A DNA stretch of 64,000 nt from an uncultured Gemmiger sp. (GTDB taxonomy: Bacteria; Bacillota; Clostridia; Oscillospirales; Ruminococcaceae): contig CALXHQ010000004.1 in NCBI GenBank assembly GCA_944388145.1, positions 62,001 to 126,000 of the forward strand, written 5' to 3'. The translations under genes were made by a program, and so were the position numbers. Under the pieces are notes generated by a model. The model worked only from the letters and a program-made list of their open reading frames with translations, was not told where the DNA came from and did no database searches. Shown here one piece after another: positions 56,859-64,000 of this stretch (positions are counted from its first letter, which is position 1; every line of letters starts with the position of its first letter).

Positions 56859-58012
56859 CGCAAACCCTCACCATCTATCTGGACATTACCAATCTTTTGC
56901 AGCAAAACTTTTTGACTGGCATCCAGCGGGTCGTGCGGGAAGTAGCTGTACGGCTGCTGAACTGCTACGGTCTGAATCTGCGATTGTTGCGAGTAGAACC
57001 GGATGGCCAACACTGGTCCGAGGTCGATCCTCGTATTTTTCAAGATGCCCTTGCCGGCCACCGTGTTCCTGCTGCACAGCGCGGGGCCCTGTTTTCCATC
57101 ACAGAGCTCGCCCCCGGCGTCTGGTATGACCTGGATGCTGTCTGGGGCAGTCCAGTTCCCCGCTCCTGGTTGTACCCAATGCTGCGGCAGCAAGGGATAC
57201 AGGTGGTCACTTTCGTTCACGACTGCATCCCCATCACTGACCCGCAATATTGCGACTTGAATACCGTTTGTCAGTTTATGAACTACATGGGTGCGGTTCT
57301 GACCGGCGCCGGCTGCATCTTTGTCTCGACACAGGCCACAGCAACAGCCATTCAAATGTTGCAGTGTCAGGCCCACAGCACCGCACGTCCGGTGGTGGTG
57401 ACAGGGCTGGGTGCAGATTTTGCCTCCCGCTCTTCCCGCGTCACAGTTTCCCCAAAAGTTACCGCCATTGTACAGGGTGCTCCCTATGTATTGTTGGTCA
57501 GCACACTGGAACCGCGCAAAAATCACCGCGTACTGCTGGATGCTTTTGACCAGGGGTTGTTTGACCGTGGACTTGCCCTAGTGTTTGCCGGGCGCATCGG
57601 TTGGGGGGTCAGTGAGTTGTTGGCGCGCATTCAGAATCACCCCAGGCTGGGCCGAGGGCTGTATCACCTGTCGGGATTAAATGACGCCTCGGTGGATGTC
57701 CTGTATCACCATGCCTTTTTGGCGGCTTATCCTTCCTTCAACGAGGGGTTTGGTCTGCCCATCATCGAGGCGCTGGAGCGCGGCGTACCGGTGGTTGCCG
57801 CTGACCGGGATGTCCTGCGGGAAGTGGGTCAGGACTTTTGCTTGTACTGCGATCCAAACGTACCGGAACAATGGCACGCTCTACTGGCCGCCCTTGCCGA
57901 TGATCCGGCGCGGATGTCTGCCTGGAGAGCGCGTTTGGCAGGATACCAGGCCCCCACCTGGGATGAGGCCGTTGCTCAAATGGCACAAGCACTGCGCCAT
58001 CTGCCCGGCTGA
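56855..58012 (+). CDS. Glycosyltransferase family 4 protein
   Basis: This 385-residue protein has a GT-B fold. The N-terminal domain has TGIQRVVREVAVRLL (about residue 21) and VVTFVHDCIPIT (about 115). The C-terminal donor-binding domain starts with VLLVSTLEPRKNHRVLLDAF (about 212-231) and contains AYPSFNEGFGLPIIEALERGVPVVAAD (about 290), the EX7E nucleotide-sugar motif of family GT4. Products of this type are often mannosyl- or rhamnosyltransferases of surface polysaccharide. The gene follows the DUF4214-like gene with a 4-bp overlap, and a terminator-type hairpin follows. Confidence 0.9.
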   Translation: MTQTLTIYLDITNLLQQNFLTGIQRVVREVAVRLLNCYGLNLRLLRVEPDGQHWSEVDPRIFQDALAGHRVPAAQRGALFSITELAPGVWYDLDAVWGSPVPRSWLYPMLRQQGIQVVTFVHDCIPITDPQYCDLNTVCQFMNYMGAVLTGAGCIFVSTQATATAIQMLQCQAHSTARPVVVTGLGADFASRSSRVTVSPKVTAIVQGAPYVLLVSTLEPRKNHRVLLDAFDQGLFDRGLALVFAGRIGWGVSELLARIQNHPRLGRGLYHLSGLNDASVDVLYHHAFLAAYPSFNEGFGLPIIEALERGVPVVAADRDVLREVGQDFCLYCDPNVPEQWHALLAALADDPARMSAWRARLAGYQAPTWDEAVAQMAQALRHLPG

Positions 58013-58034
58013 CAGTTATGCCGGGTTTATTGCC

Positions 58035-58091
58035 AAAAAAACACAGCGCATTCCGCTTTCCGGAACTTGTCCGGGCGCGGAATGCGCTGTA
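58035..58091. terminator. Terminator between glycosyltransferase and WG-repeat lipoprotein genes
   Basis: ACAGCGCATTCCGC (58043-58056) pairs perfectly with GCGGAATGCGCTGT (58077-58090). An A7 run at 58035-58041 gives a T-run on the minus strand, ending the lipoprotein gene; rightward use is weaker. Confidence 0.88.
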
Positions 58092-58107
58092 TCTGTTCTA
58101 TCAACGT

Positions 58108-59226
58108 TTACCCCGGCAGCTCACTTTGGTGCCAGCCGTCCCCCTGTTTGATCCAGAGGGTGGTTCCGTCCCAGGCGACGCCCATTTTTTCGCAGGGGAT
58201 CACCTCTGTGCCATCAGGGCCGAGCAGCCCCCAGCTGTCCGCCTGGCGCACAGCGGCGTAGCCATTTTGCAGCATAGCGGCGTAATAAGGCTCGGTTGCC
58301 GGGTTGTCGCTGTCCTGTACGGGACCGGCGGCGTAGGTCGGGTCGTAGTAGGTATCGCCGGGCAGGCAATTCCCGCTGCGGTCCACATAGGTCCAGCCGC
58401 CGGGTTTCTGGACGGGGGCAAGCGGTTCGTCAAAGAAGAAGCAGGCCATCTGGGCGTTGGGCACATCAAAGCTCCAGCCCTCCCGGCTGACATACCGGTA
58501 CTTGCTGGTGCTGCCATCCCCATTTTCGGCAATAACCGGGCTGCCGGGATAGCGGGGGTCGCCCTCCTCCCCTTCCTCATGGGCGGAGAAGATGGGCAGC
58601 AGATCGCCGTAGGTTTCCCACATCTCATCAGTGACCGTCACAATGTTGCCCGGGCCATCCGACGAGACATAGGCTCGCAGCGCACTCAGGTCCAGCGCAT
58701 GAATATCCTTTCCGGGTGCGTCCAGATCGTAAAAGAACAATAGCGAACTGCCGCCGTGGCCGGGGCAGACACCCTGCTCACCCTGCGCCTCCAGCCGCGC
58801 CGTCCAGGCATCCTGTTCCTCCCAGCCCATACCGGGGACAGTCCACATCCAGTGCTGGCCGTTGCCACAGTTGGCAACCGGCTCCGGGGCCAAGCAGGGC
58901 AGCAGTTCGGTGCCATCGGCGCGGATCAGCCCCCATTTGCCATCCTTGCTGACGGTGAAGTACCCCTCCATCATGGTGGGCGGTGTTGTGCCATATACCG
59001 CCACGCTGCGCATCTCATCGTAGTCCAGTACCACGGCATCGGCCGCGGCCTGGGGCTCGGGTGTGGAGGTTGCCGCAGGTTCGGGCGCCGGGGCCAACGC
59101 CGGTCCCGGGGTAACGACGGGGTTTGGCGTTGCGGCAGGGGCACTGGCGGGCAGCAGGCCGCAGCCCGCCAGCAGCACCGCCAGGACTGCCGGATACATA
59201 CGGCAAAGCAAGAAACTGTTTTTCAT
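58108..59226 (-). CDS. Lipoprotein with WG-repeat-like motifs
   Basis: This 372-residue protein has a lipobox LAGC (Cys22) and a Pro/Ala-rich linker, so it is an outer-face lipoprotein. WG-type repeats are visible at KDGKWGLIRADGTELLP (about residue 97) and ADSWGLLGPDGTEVIP (about 340), with further beta-rich segments between them. Such repeats form beta structures in surface proteins; no enzymatic site was recognised. ATG 59226 follows AAAGGAG. It lies downstream of another lipoprotein gene, and the two may form a unit. Confidence 0.75.
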   Translation of the reverse strand: MKNSFLLCRMYPAVLAVLLAGCGLLPASAPAATPNPVVTPGPALAPAPEPAATSTPEPQAAADAVVLDYDEMRSVAVYGTTPPTMMEGYFTVSKDGKWGLIRADGTELLPCLAPEPVANCGNGQHWMWTVPGMGWEEQDAWTARLEAQGEQGVCPGHGGSSLLFFYDLDAPGKDIHALDLSALRAYVSSDGPGNIVTVTDEMWETYGDLLPIFSAHEEGEEGDPRYPGSPVIAENGDGSTSKYRYVSREGWSFDVPNAQMACFFFDEPLAPVQKPGGWTYVDRSGNCLPGDTYYDPTYAAGPVQDSDNPATEPYYAAMLQNGYAAVRQADSWGLLGPDGTEVIPCEKMGVAWDGTTLWIKQGDGWHQSELPG

Positions 59227-59302
59227 GTGACGGCCAGCTCCTTTCCAAACAACGTTTTCCTTGTCATGTGGCGTTTTCATGTGGCGGCATCCGCCGCGTG
59301 GG

Positions 59303-61207
59303 TCAAACGGCTAACTCAGCCTCGGCTACCCGCCAACCGTCCCCGTCCGGCACCAGGCGGACAGTGTGCCAGACCGCGCGCACCGGGGTATCGCCTGCCG
59401 TGGAGTCAGCTTCCCGCTCCAGCCCCAGCAGGCCGAACCGGATGCTGCCATCCGGCTGCGTCATCGGTTCGGTGCACAGCTGCGCCATTACCAGCGGGCT
59501 GGTACCCCGCTCGCCGGTGCCAAAGCGCAGTTCATCGTTTTCCCCGGCCAGGTAGCCGGTATAGGCGCGGTAAGGTTCCTCGTAGCCGCCGGAGGCATAT
59601 TCCTGCGCCAATTCCGAAGTAAAGACCGATTCCAGATAGGATTTCAGCTCACTGTAGCGGGTAAACCGGGCCCCCTGCACCGACTGGTACAGCTCCGCGC
59701 CATGCTGGTTGTCCTCCACGCGCTCCGCAGGCGTATAGCCGATGCGGACATTGTAGTGCCACAGGAAGTCCAGCGCCTCGGCGGCGGCAATGCAGGCTTT
59801 GTCATCCAGATCGGCGGGCAGCACATAGGTGCGGTCCCCCTGGTAATCTTCCCAGGGGACCAGGATGCGCACCAGCTTTTGGCCGGTGTCCGGCAGGGAG
59901 TAGTCCGGGTCCAGCAGAAGCATATCGTTGATGGTGCCGTCCGGGTTGCAGCGTGCGTCCGGATTGAGGGCGTGCAGCTGTTCCACCGTCACGCCATATT
60001 TGTCAGCCGCCTGCTGCCAGGTCAGCCCGCCGCCGTTGGCCGTGCCGGACAGGTCCGCCGCCAGCGGCAGGGTTTCGGGCAGGGAGCTGCCGTCCGGCAG
60101 CCGGATGTCGGTGCCCCAGATCCGGTACTCCGGCGTTTTGCTGCCGCCAGTCCAGTCGGCATGCAGGATGGCCCAGCTGCCATCGCTGTTTTCGCGCAAT
60201 GTGTAGGTGACCTGCTGGTCGGGCTGAATCCACAGGCTGTTTGCGCCCCGGGCAATGGTCAGCGCGGCGGTGCCGTCGGCGTTTTGCGTAAACGAGGTCA
60301 TGCGGCGGTTGCGGCCGGGATCACCGGGGCTGGCTGCCAGCAGGAAGGTATCGGTGGTTTCGTCGTAGATGGTGCCGTACCCCTCCTGGGTGAAGGCCGC
60401 GGCATAGCGGTTCTGGAGGAAATCCGGGGTGGCGCCGAACGCATCCTGCGCCTGCCCGGCCAGAACTTCCCCATCCCAGACGCCGCTGCCGGTGCCGCCG
60501 GAGGGTTCCAGCCCGCGGCCTGCCGCAAAGCCGGATAGATAGTAGGCCGTCCCCACCGGGGGCAGGCTGCCGGCATCCCGCCAGGGCTGGGTGGTCACCC
60601 AACTGCGGAAGCTGCTGACCGCGGCGTATGCCGCGCCCCGCTGGGGCAGATAGTTTTCCCGCGGTACCAGCGCCTGCACGCAGCCGGCGGCCGTGTAGTA
60701 GCCATCACCGAACTCCACCGCGTAGGTGACCGTTCCCCGGGGCAGCGGTGCCGCACCCGGCTCCGCCACCGAAAGGGTAAGCCAGAGCGGTTCCTCCTCT
60801 CCGCCGCCGGAGAAGGCAAACCCGTCCACCCGCAAACCGGTCAGGTCCGTGAAGGGGAAGCGGTCATCCTGGGTAACCGCCATACCATTGTCCCCCGCTG
60901 CGGCATCGCAGGCTGCCGCGGCGGCGTTCGCATCGCCGCGGTAAAGGGCCGCCGCCAGCGCATAGGCGTTTTGCAGGCAGGTTTCGGCATTGGTGTATGC
61001 CGGGTCAATGCTGCCGGGGCCTTCCACCCCCGCCATGGCCTGGTCGAAGTCTGGACAGCCCACCGGCCCCGCAGCTTCCGGGCTGGCAGGCGCCGGGGAT
61101 GCCACCGCGGACGGGGCGTTTTTTTCCCCGGCAGGGACACGGCCGCATCCGGCCAGCTGCGCGGCGGCCAACAGGCAGACCGGGAGAAATACAGACCATT
61201 TTTTCAT
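59303..61207 (-). CDS. Large lipoprotein with LysM-like and IseA-like segments
   Basis: The 634-residue protein has a lipobox LAGC (Cys21). The segment LTWQQAADKYGVTVEQLHALNPD (about residue 425) resembles a LysM peptidoglycan-binding motif. The later part, with YSELKSYLESVFTSELAQEY, resembles proteins of the IseA (YoeB) cell-wall endopeptidase-inhibitor type, but this is a weak match. The middle 300 residues are not recognised. ATG 61207 is assumed because it opens the signal peptide; the open frame upstream has no signal. The role is probably in cell-wall sensing or remodelling. Confidence 0.6.
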   Translation of the reverse strand: MKKWSVFLPVCLLAAAQLAGCGRVPAGEKNAPSAVASPAPASPEAAGPVGCPDFDQAMAGVEGPGSIDPAYTNAETCLQNAYALAAALYRGDANAAAAACDAAAGDNGMAVTQDDRFPFTDLTGLRVDGFAFSGGGEEEPLWLTLSVAEPGAAPLPRGTVTYAVEFGDGYYTAAGCVQALVPRENYLPQRGAAYAAVSSFRSWVTTQPWRDAGSLPPVGTAYYLSGFAAGRGLEPSGGTGSGVWDGEVLAGQAQDAFGATPDFLQNRYAAAFTQEGYGTIYDETTDTFLLAASPGDPGRNRRMTSFTQNADGTAALTIARGANSLWIQPDQQVTYTLRENSDGSWAILHADWTGGSKTPEYRIWGTDIRLPDGSSLPETLPLAADLSGTANGGGLTWQQAADKYGVTVEQLHALNPDARCNPDGTINDMLLLDPDYSLPDTGQKLVRILVPWEDYQGDRTYVLPADLDDKACIAAAEALDFLWHYNVRIGYTPAERVEDNQHGAELYQSVQGARFTRYSELKSYLESVFTSELAQEYASGGYEEPYRAYTGYLAGENDELRFGTGERGTSPLVMAQLCTEPMTQPDGSIRFGLLGLEREADSTAGDTPVRAVWHTVRLVPDGDGWRVAEAELAV

Positions 61208-61261
61208 ACGTCTTCCTCTTGTTATAGTCAGATTTCCCAAAAACCATTTCTTTCTGTCCCT

Positions 61262-61271
61262 ATCATAGCAC
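61262..61271 (-). promoter_or_regulatory. Extended -10 promoter of the large lipoprotein gene
   Basis: TGCTATGAT on the minus strand (TATGAT 61267-61262) with a weak TTTTCT -35 about 17 bp upstream; start near 61255. Confidence 0.5.
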
Positions 61272-61350
61272 ACTCTGTACAAAGAGAAAAGGTTCCAGGC
61301 CCATCCCCGAAACCTTTTACAATGTGGACGAAAGTCAGACGAAATCCAGC

Positions 61351-62940
61351 TTACCCCAGCGCCGCCAGCCGCCGCACACCGGCAGTGGCCAGCCAGCGGT
61401 TTAACAGCAGGGCAAACAGCGCCAGAACGGCTGCACCGGCCAGCAGACAGCCCTCCGCCGGGAGCAGCGGGGCAAGCGCGAAGCAGAGCCCGATGCCCGC
61501 GCCCACCACTGCCATGCCGCCCAGGACGCCCACAGTCGCTGACAGCGACTGTTTGCAAATGACGGTGTCGTTCGCCGCATCCAGACGCGGGAACAGCAGG
61601 TTTGCCGCCATCCCGAACAGAGACAGGAACCAGGTCAGCGCCGCTGTGCACACCAGCAGCGAGATTCCCTGTACCGGCGTGAAGCCAAACCCGACCCACA
61701 GCGCCAGAACGCAGCACCCGGTGAGCGGCAAAGCAGCCAGCAGGTTGAACCACACTTTAGCCCGGAGGATCTGCGCCGCCGAGACGGGCAGCGACTTGAG
61801 CAGCCAGAAGCTGCGGCCTTCCAGACTGAGGGAGACGCTGCTGGTGGAAACCGTGCTGAGCAAAAAGCAGATGCAGCCCGCCACAGCAGCAAACTGCTGT
61901 CCGCCGGTGAGGGTGATGCCAGCCTCCTGCCCGAGCCAGGCCAGCAGGAAGTCCTTCTGCCAGCAGGCCGCCACGGTGGCGGCGAGCAGCAAAATCAGGC
62001 CAAACCCGGTGTTGAACAGGTAGATCGGCGTGTGGAAAAAGCGGGCGGCCTCCTTGCGCAGCAGGGCGGCCATGGCCCCGGCGCTGCGCTGGGCGGTCAT
62101 GCGGTACTGTTTGCGGGCGGCGCGGGCGCCCATCCGGGTGAGCAGCCGCCGGTAGCTCCGCCCCAGCAGCAGAAGAAACAGGGCCGCGGGCAGGACGCTC
62201 AGCGCCAGGGTCCAAAGCAGGGCGGGCAGACTGCCGGTGCAGGCGGCGCCCATCTGTCCGAACAGCCACAGCGGCCCCGAAAGGACCCCGGCCAGCCCGT
62301 CGGCCACGCCCTGCTCCGACAGCATGCTGGAGCGGGTAAACAGGTTGATACCGATGGACAAGGCAAAACAGCCCAGCACCACCAGCCCGTAACCCAGGTT
62401 GGCCAGCAGGGCATTGTGGCGGCTGTGGCTGGCCAGCCAGGTGATGGCCCAGCCCACCAGTGCTGCCAGCAGCGTGGGGATCAGATTGGCCGCCGGGACC
62501 ACCAGCAAAGTGGGCAGCAGCATCGCCGGGCTGCCCGCCGCCGCACAGTAAAGCAGCATACCAGGCAGGATGGTCAGGCCGAAGGTGAGCAGATTTTCCA
62601 GATAGACAGCCAGCAGACGGGCGGCAAGCAGCATGGAATCCGAGATGGGCAGGGCCAGCAGCAGATCGTTGTCCCGACCGCCGAACAGCACGCCGCCCGC
62701 CCCGAAGGCGGTGAGCAGAAAGGCCATCGCCGCCCCCAACAGGCAGAGGATGCCGGGCACCAGCCCCAGCATACCCAGGGGCGCAAAGGCCATCACCAGC
62801 ACGCCGCCAAACAACAGCGACAGCAGCACCGACAGCCCTGCCATCAGGCCGATGGCCAGCGCCGCCCCCGCTCTGCCCGGGGAGATGGATTTGAGCAGCG
62901 CGGTCAAACTGACCCGCAGCAGTGCGCGAAAGGCTTTCAT
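61351..62940 (-). CDS. ABC-2 type transporter permease
   Basis: This 529-residue protein has about 12 to 13 predicted membrane helices. It belongs to the ABC-2 permease type with two related halves, without a recognised substrate. The gene ATG overlaps the stop of the upstream ATPase gene (ATGA), so the pair is coupled. The N-terminal half includes the GGRDNDLLLALPIS segment, seen in this permease group. Confidence 0.82.
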   Translation of the reverse strand: MKAFRALLRVSLTALLKSISPGRAGAALAIGLMAGLSVLLSLLFGGVLVMAFAPLGMLGLVPGILCLLGAAMAFLLTAFGAGGVLFGGRDNDLLLALPISDSMLLAARLLAVYLENLLTFGLTILPGMLLYCAAAGSPAMLLPTLLVVPAANLIPTLLAALVGWAITWLASHSRHNALLANLGYGLVVLGCFALSIGINLFTRSSMLSEQGVADGLAGVLSGPLWLFGQMGAACTGSLPALLWTLALSVLPAALFLLLLGRSYRRLLTRMGARAARKQYRMTAQRSAGAMAALLRKEAARFFHTPIYLFNTGFGLILLLAATVAACWQKDFLLAWLGQEAGITLTGGQQFAAVAGCICFLLSTVSTSSVSLSLEGRSFWLLKSLPVSAAQILRAKVWFNLLAALPLTGCCVLALWVGFGFTPVQGISLLVCTAALTWFLSLFGMAANLLFPRLDAANDTVICKQSLSATVGVLGGMAVVGAGIGLCFALAPLLPAEGCLLAGAAVLALFALLLNRWLATAGVRRLAALG

Positions 62941-63659
62941 TTTGCCGCCTCCTCCCGCTCCAGCTGGAGAAAGACCTCCTCCAGGTTGCTCTTGCCCACA
63001 ATCTCGGCGGTGGGACCCGCCTCGATCAGGCGGCCGTTTTTCAGGATGGCCAGCTTGTCACAGAGCTTTTCAGCCACCTCCAGCACATGGGTGGAGAAAA
63101 ACACCGCCCCTCCCTCGGCGCACAGCTCATGCAGCATCTGTTTGAGGGTGTAGGCCGCGCTGGGGTCCAGCCCCACAAACGGTTCATCCAGCAAAAGCAG
63201 CCTGGGGCGGCGGATCAGCGCCGAGACCAGGGCCAGTTTCTGCTTCATACCATGGCTGTAACTGCCGATGGGGCTGCCCAAGTCGCCGGTGAGGGCGAAG
63301 GCATCGGCATATTGGCGGATGCGCGCGGTGCGGGTATCCGCCGGGATGGCACAGATGTCCGCGACAAAGTTCAGATACTGGATGCCGGTGAGGAAGTCGT
63401 ACAGGTCGGGGTTATCGGGCAGAAAGGCCATGATCCGCTTGGCCTCCACCGGTTGGGTGCGGATGGAGTGCCCACCGATAGCGATCTCTCCCTCGGTGAA
63501 ATCCAGCACCCCCGCCACCGCGCGCAGTGTGGTGGACTTTCCGGCGCCGTTGTGGCCGAGAAAGCCGTAGATCTCCCCCGGGGCCACATGCAAAGTCAGG
63601 TCCTGCACGGCGTAGCGGCCGAGCGCATACTGTTTGGAAAAATGGTTGATCCGGAGCAT
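62937..63659 (-). CDS. ABC transporter ATP-binding protein
   Basis: This 240-residue ATPase has Walker A GHNGAGKST (about residue 35), a signature variant YSHGMKQKL (SHGMKQ instead of LSGGQ), Walker B LLLLDEPFVGLDP and switch His FFSTHVLEVAE. The SHGMKQ form is typical of ATPases that energise ABC-2 exporters. ATG 63659 follows AAGGAGG. The partner permease gene follows with a 4-bp overlap. Confidence 0.92.
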   Translation of the reverse strand: MLRINHFSKQYALGRYAVQDLTLHVAPGEIYGFLGHNGAGKSTTLRAVAGVLDFTEGEIAIGGHSIRTQPVEAKRIMAFLPDNPDLYDFLTGIQYLNFVADICAIPADTRTARIRQYADAFALTGDLGSPIGSYSHGMKQKLALVSALIRRPRLLLLDEPFVGLDPSAAYTLKQMLHELCAEGGAVFFSTHVLEVAEKLCDKLAILKNGRLIEAGPTAEIVGKSNLEEVFLQLEREEAAK

Positions 63660-63756
63660 ACAAATCCCTCCTTGAGGACTGCTCCCCTGCCACCGGCCGG
63701 GGTGGCCGGTATGCACAGGGAGGCGGAAAATCCAGCGCCTTGGCTGAATTTTCCAC

Positions 63757-63785
63757 AGCATACACCCAGGCAGAAACTTTGTCAA
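63757..63785 (-). promoter_or_regulatory. Promoter of the ABC-2 operon
   Basis: TTGACA (63785-63780), 17-bp spacer, TATGCT (63762-63757) on the minus strand. Confidence 0.75.
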
Positions 63786-63841
63786 TAGTTTATCAAAGTT
63801 TTTACAACTGCTTTCTCCCTTTGCCGCCCCAGCCGGTATGC

Positions 63842-63886
63842 AAAAGGCGCGCTGCAGAAGAAACATCTGCAGTGCGCCCGCATTTT
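63842..63886. terminator. Terminator near the right window edge
   Basis: GGCGCGCTGCAGA (63846-63858) pairs with TCTGCAGTGCGCC (63866-63878), one mismatch, with AAAA on one side and a T-run on the other (63883-63887). It probably ends a minus-strand gene entering from the right. Confidence 0.75.
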
Positions 63887-63954
63887 TGTGGCAAACTACA
63901 ATATAAGTCGGAGATGAGCCGGGTGTTTTTCTCTGCCAGGCAAGGATATGCGCG

Positions 63955-64000
63955 TTATTTTTGCCATTCGGCGATGGCGGGCGTTCCTCTTTCGTCACCG
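63955..64000 (-). CDS. Possible C-terminus of a gene beyond the right edge
   Basis: A minus-strand frame is open from the window edge and ends at TAA (63957-63955), reading GDERGTPAIAEWQK. The terminator 77 bp downstream supports a real gene end, but 14 residues are too few to identify a product. Confidence 0.3.
   Translation of the reverse strand, partial: GDERGTPAIAEWQK

Overview
The window is a GC-rich (roughly 60% by eye) low-copy chromosomal segment from a Gram-positive, gut-type Firmicute. Family-level features point to the Oscillospiraceae/Ruminococcaceae (Faecalibacterium, Gemmiger or Subdoligranulum-like): a fused FeoA-FeoB with a Cys-rich FeoB-associated protein, a KOW-domain protein between map and infA, a zinc-type S14 with a cysteine-free S4, T-box control, AAAGGAG-type ribosome binding sites, and lipoproteins with long Ser/Glu-rich linkers. 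The genus is inference. No rRNA or tRNA genes, insertion sequences, phage genes or CRISPR arrays were seen.

Layout. 1-8.9 kb (mostly +): tail of a QueT-type transporter, HAD hydrolase, EamA exporter, secA, azlC-azlD, a DUF3783-like protein, an ApbE lipoprotein and a nitrilase-family amidohydrolase. 8.9-19 kb (-): a T-box-controlled ABC transporter resembling TrpXYZ, an orphan Enzyme I-like protein, a patatin-like phospholipase, a polar amino-acid ABC transporter with a possible leader peptide, and a flavodoxin-like oxidoreductase. 19-34 kb (mostly +): a GH25 lysozyme fused to a degenerate 5'-nucleotidase, an MBL/beta-CASP nuclease-like protein, two polytopic GT-C-like membrane proteins around a DUF5662 protein, a YbaK-type deacylase, uxaC (-), an aldose-1-epimerase-like protein, and feoAB with a structured leader. 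34-39 kb (-): prs, then murD, an acetyltransferase and a PLP lyase.

39.5-55.7 kb (-) is one contiguous S10-spc-alpha ribosomal protein superoperon of 32 genes, from rpsJ to rplQ. It includes secY, adk, map, infA, rpmJ and rpoA. It has a strong promoter, a 325-nt leader with two terminator-like hairpins, several hairpin-filled internal spacers and a TTG start for infA.

55.9-64 kb is accessory: an XRE regulator divergent from a DUF4214-like/glycosyltransferase pair across a 38-bp palindrome, two envelope lipoproteins, and an ABC-2 type ATPase/permease pair.

The most interesting items are RNA-level: the T-box ahead of the TrpX-like transporter, the branched leader ahead of feoAB, and the attenuator-like leader of the ribosomal operon. 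At protein level they are the GH25-pseudonucleotidase fusion and the orphan Enzyme I paralogue. No wholly new multi-gene defence or biosynthetic system could be supported.
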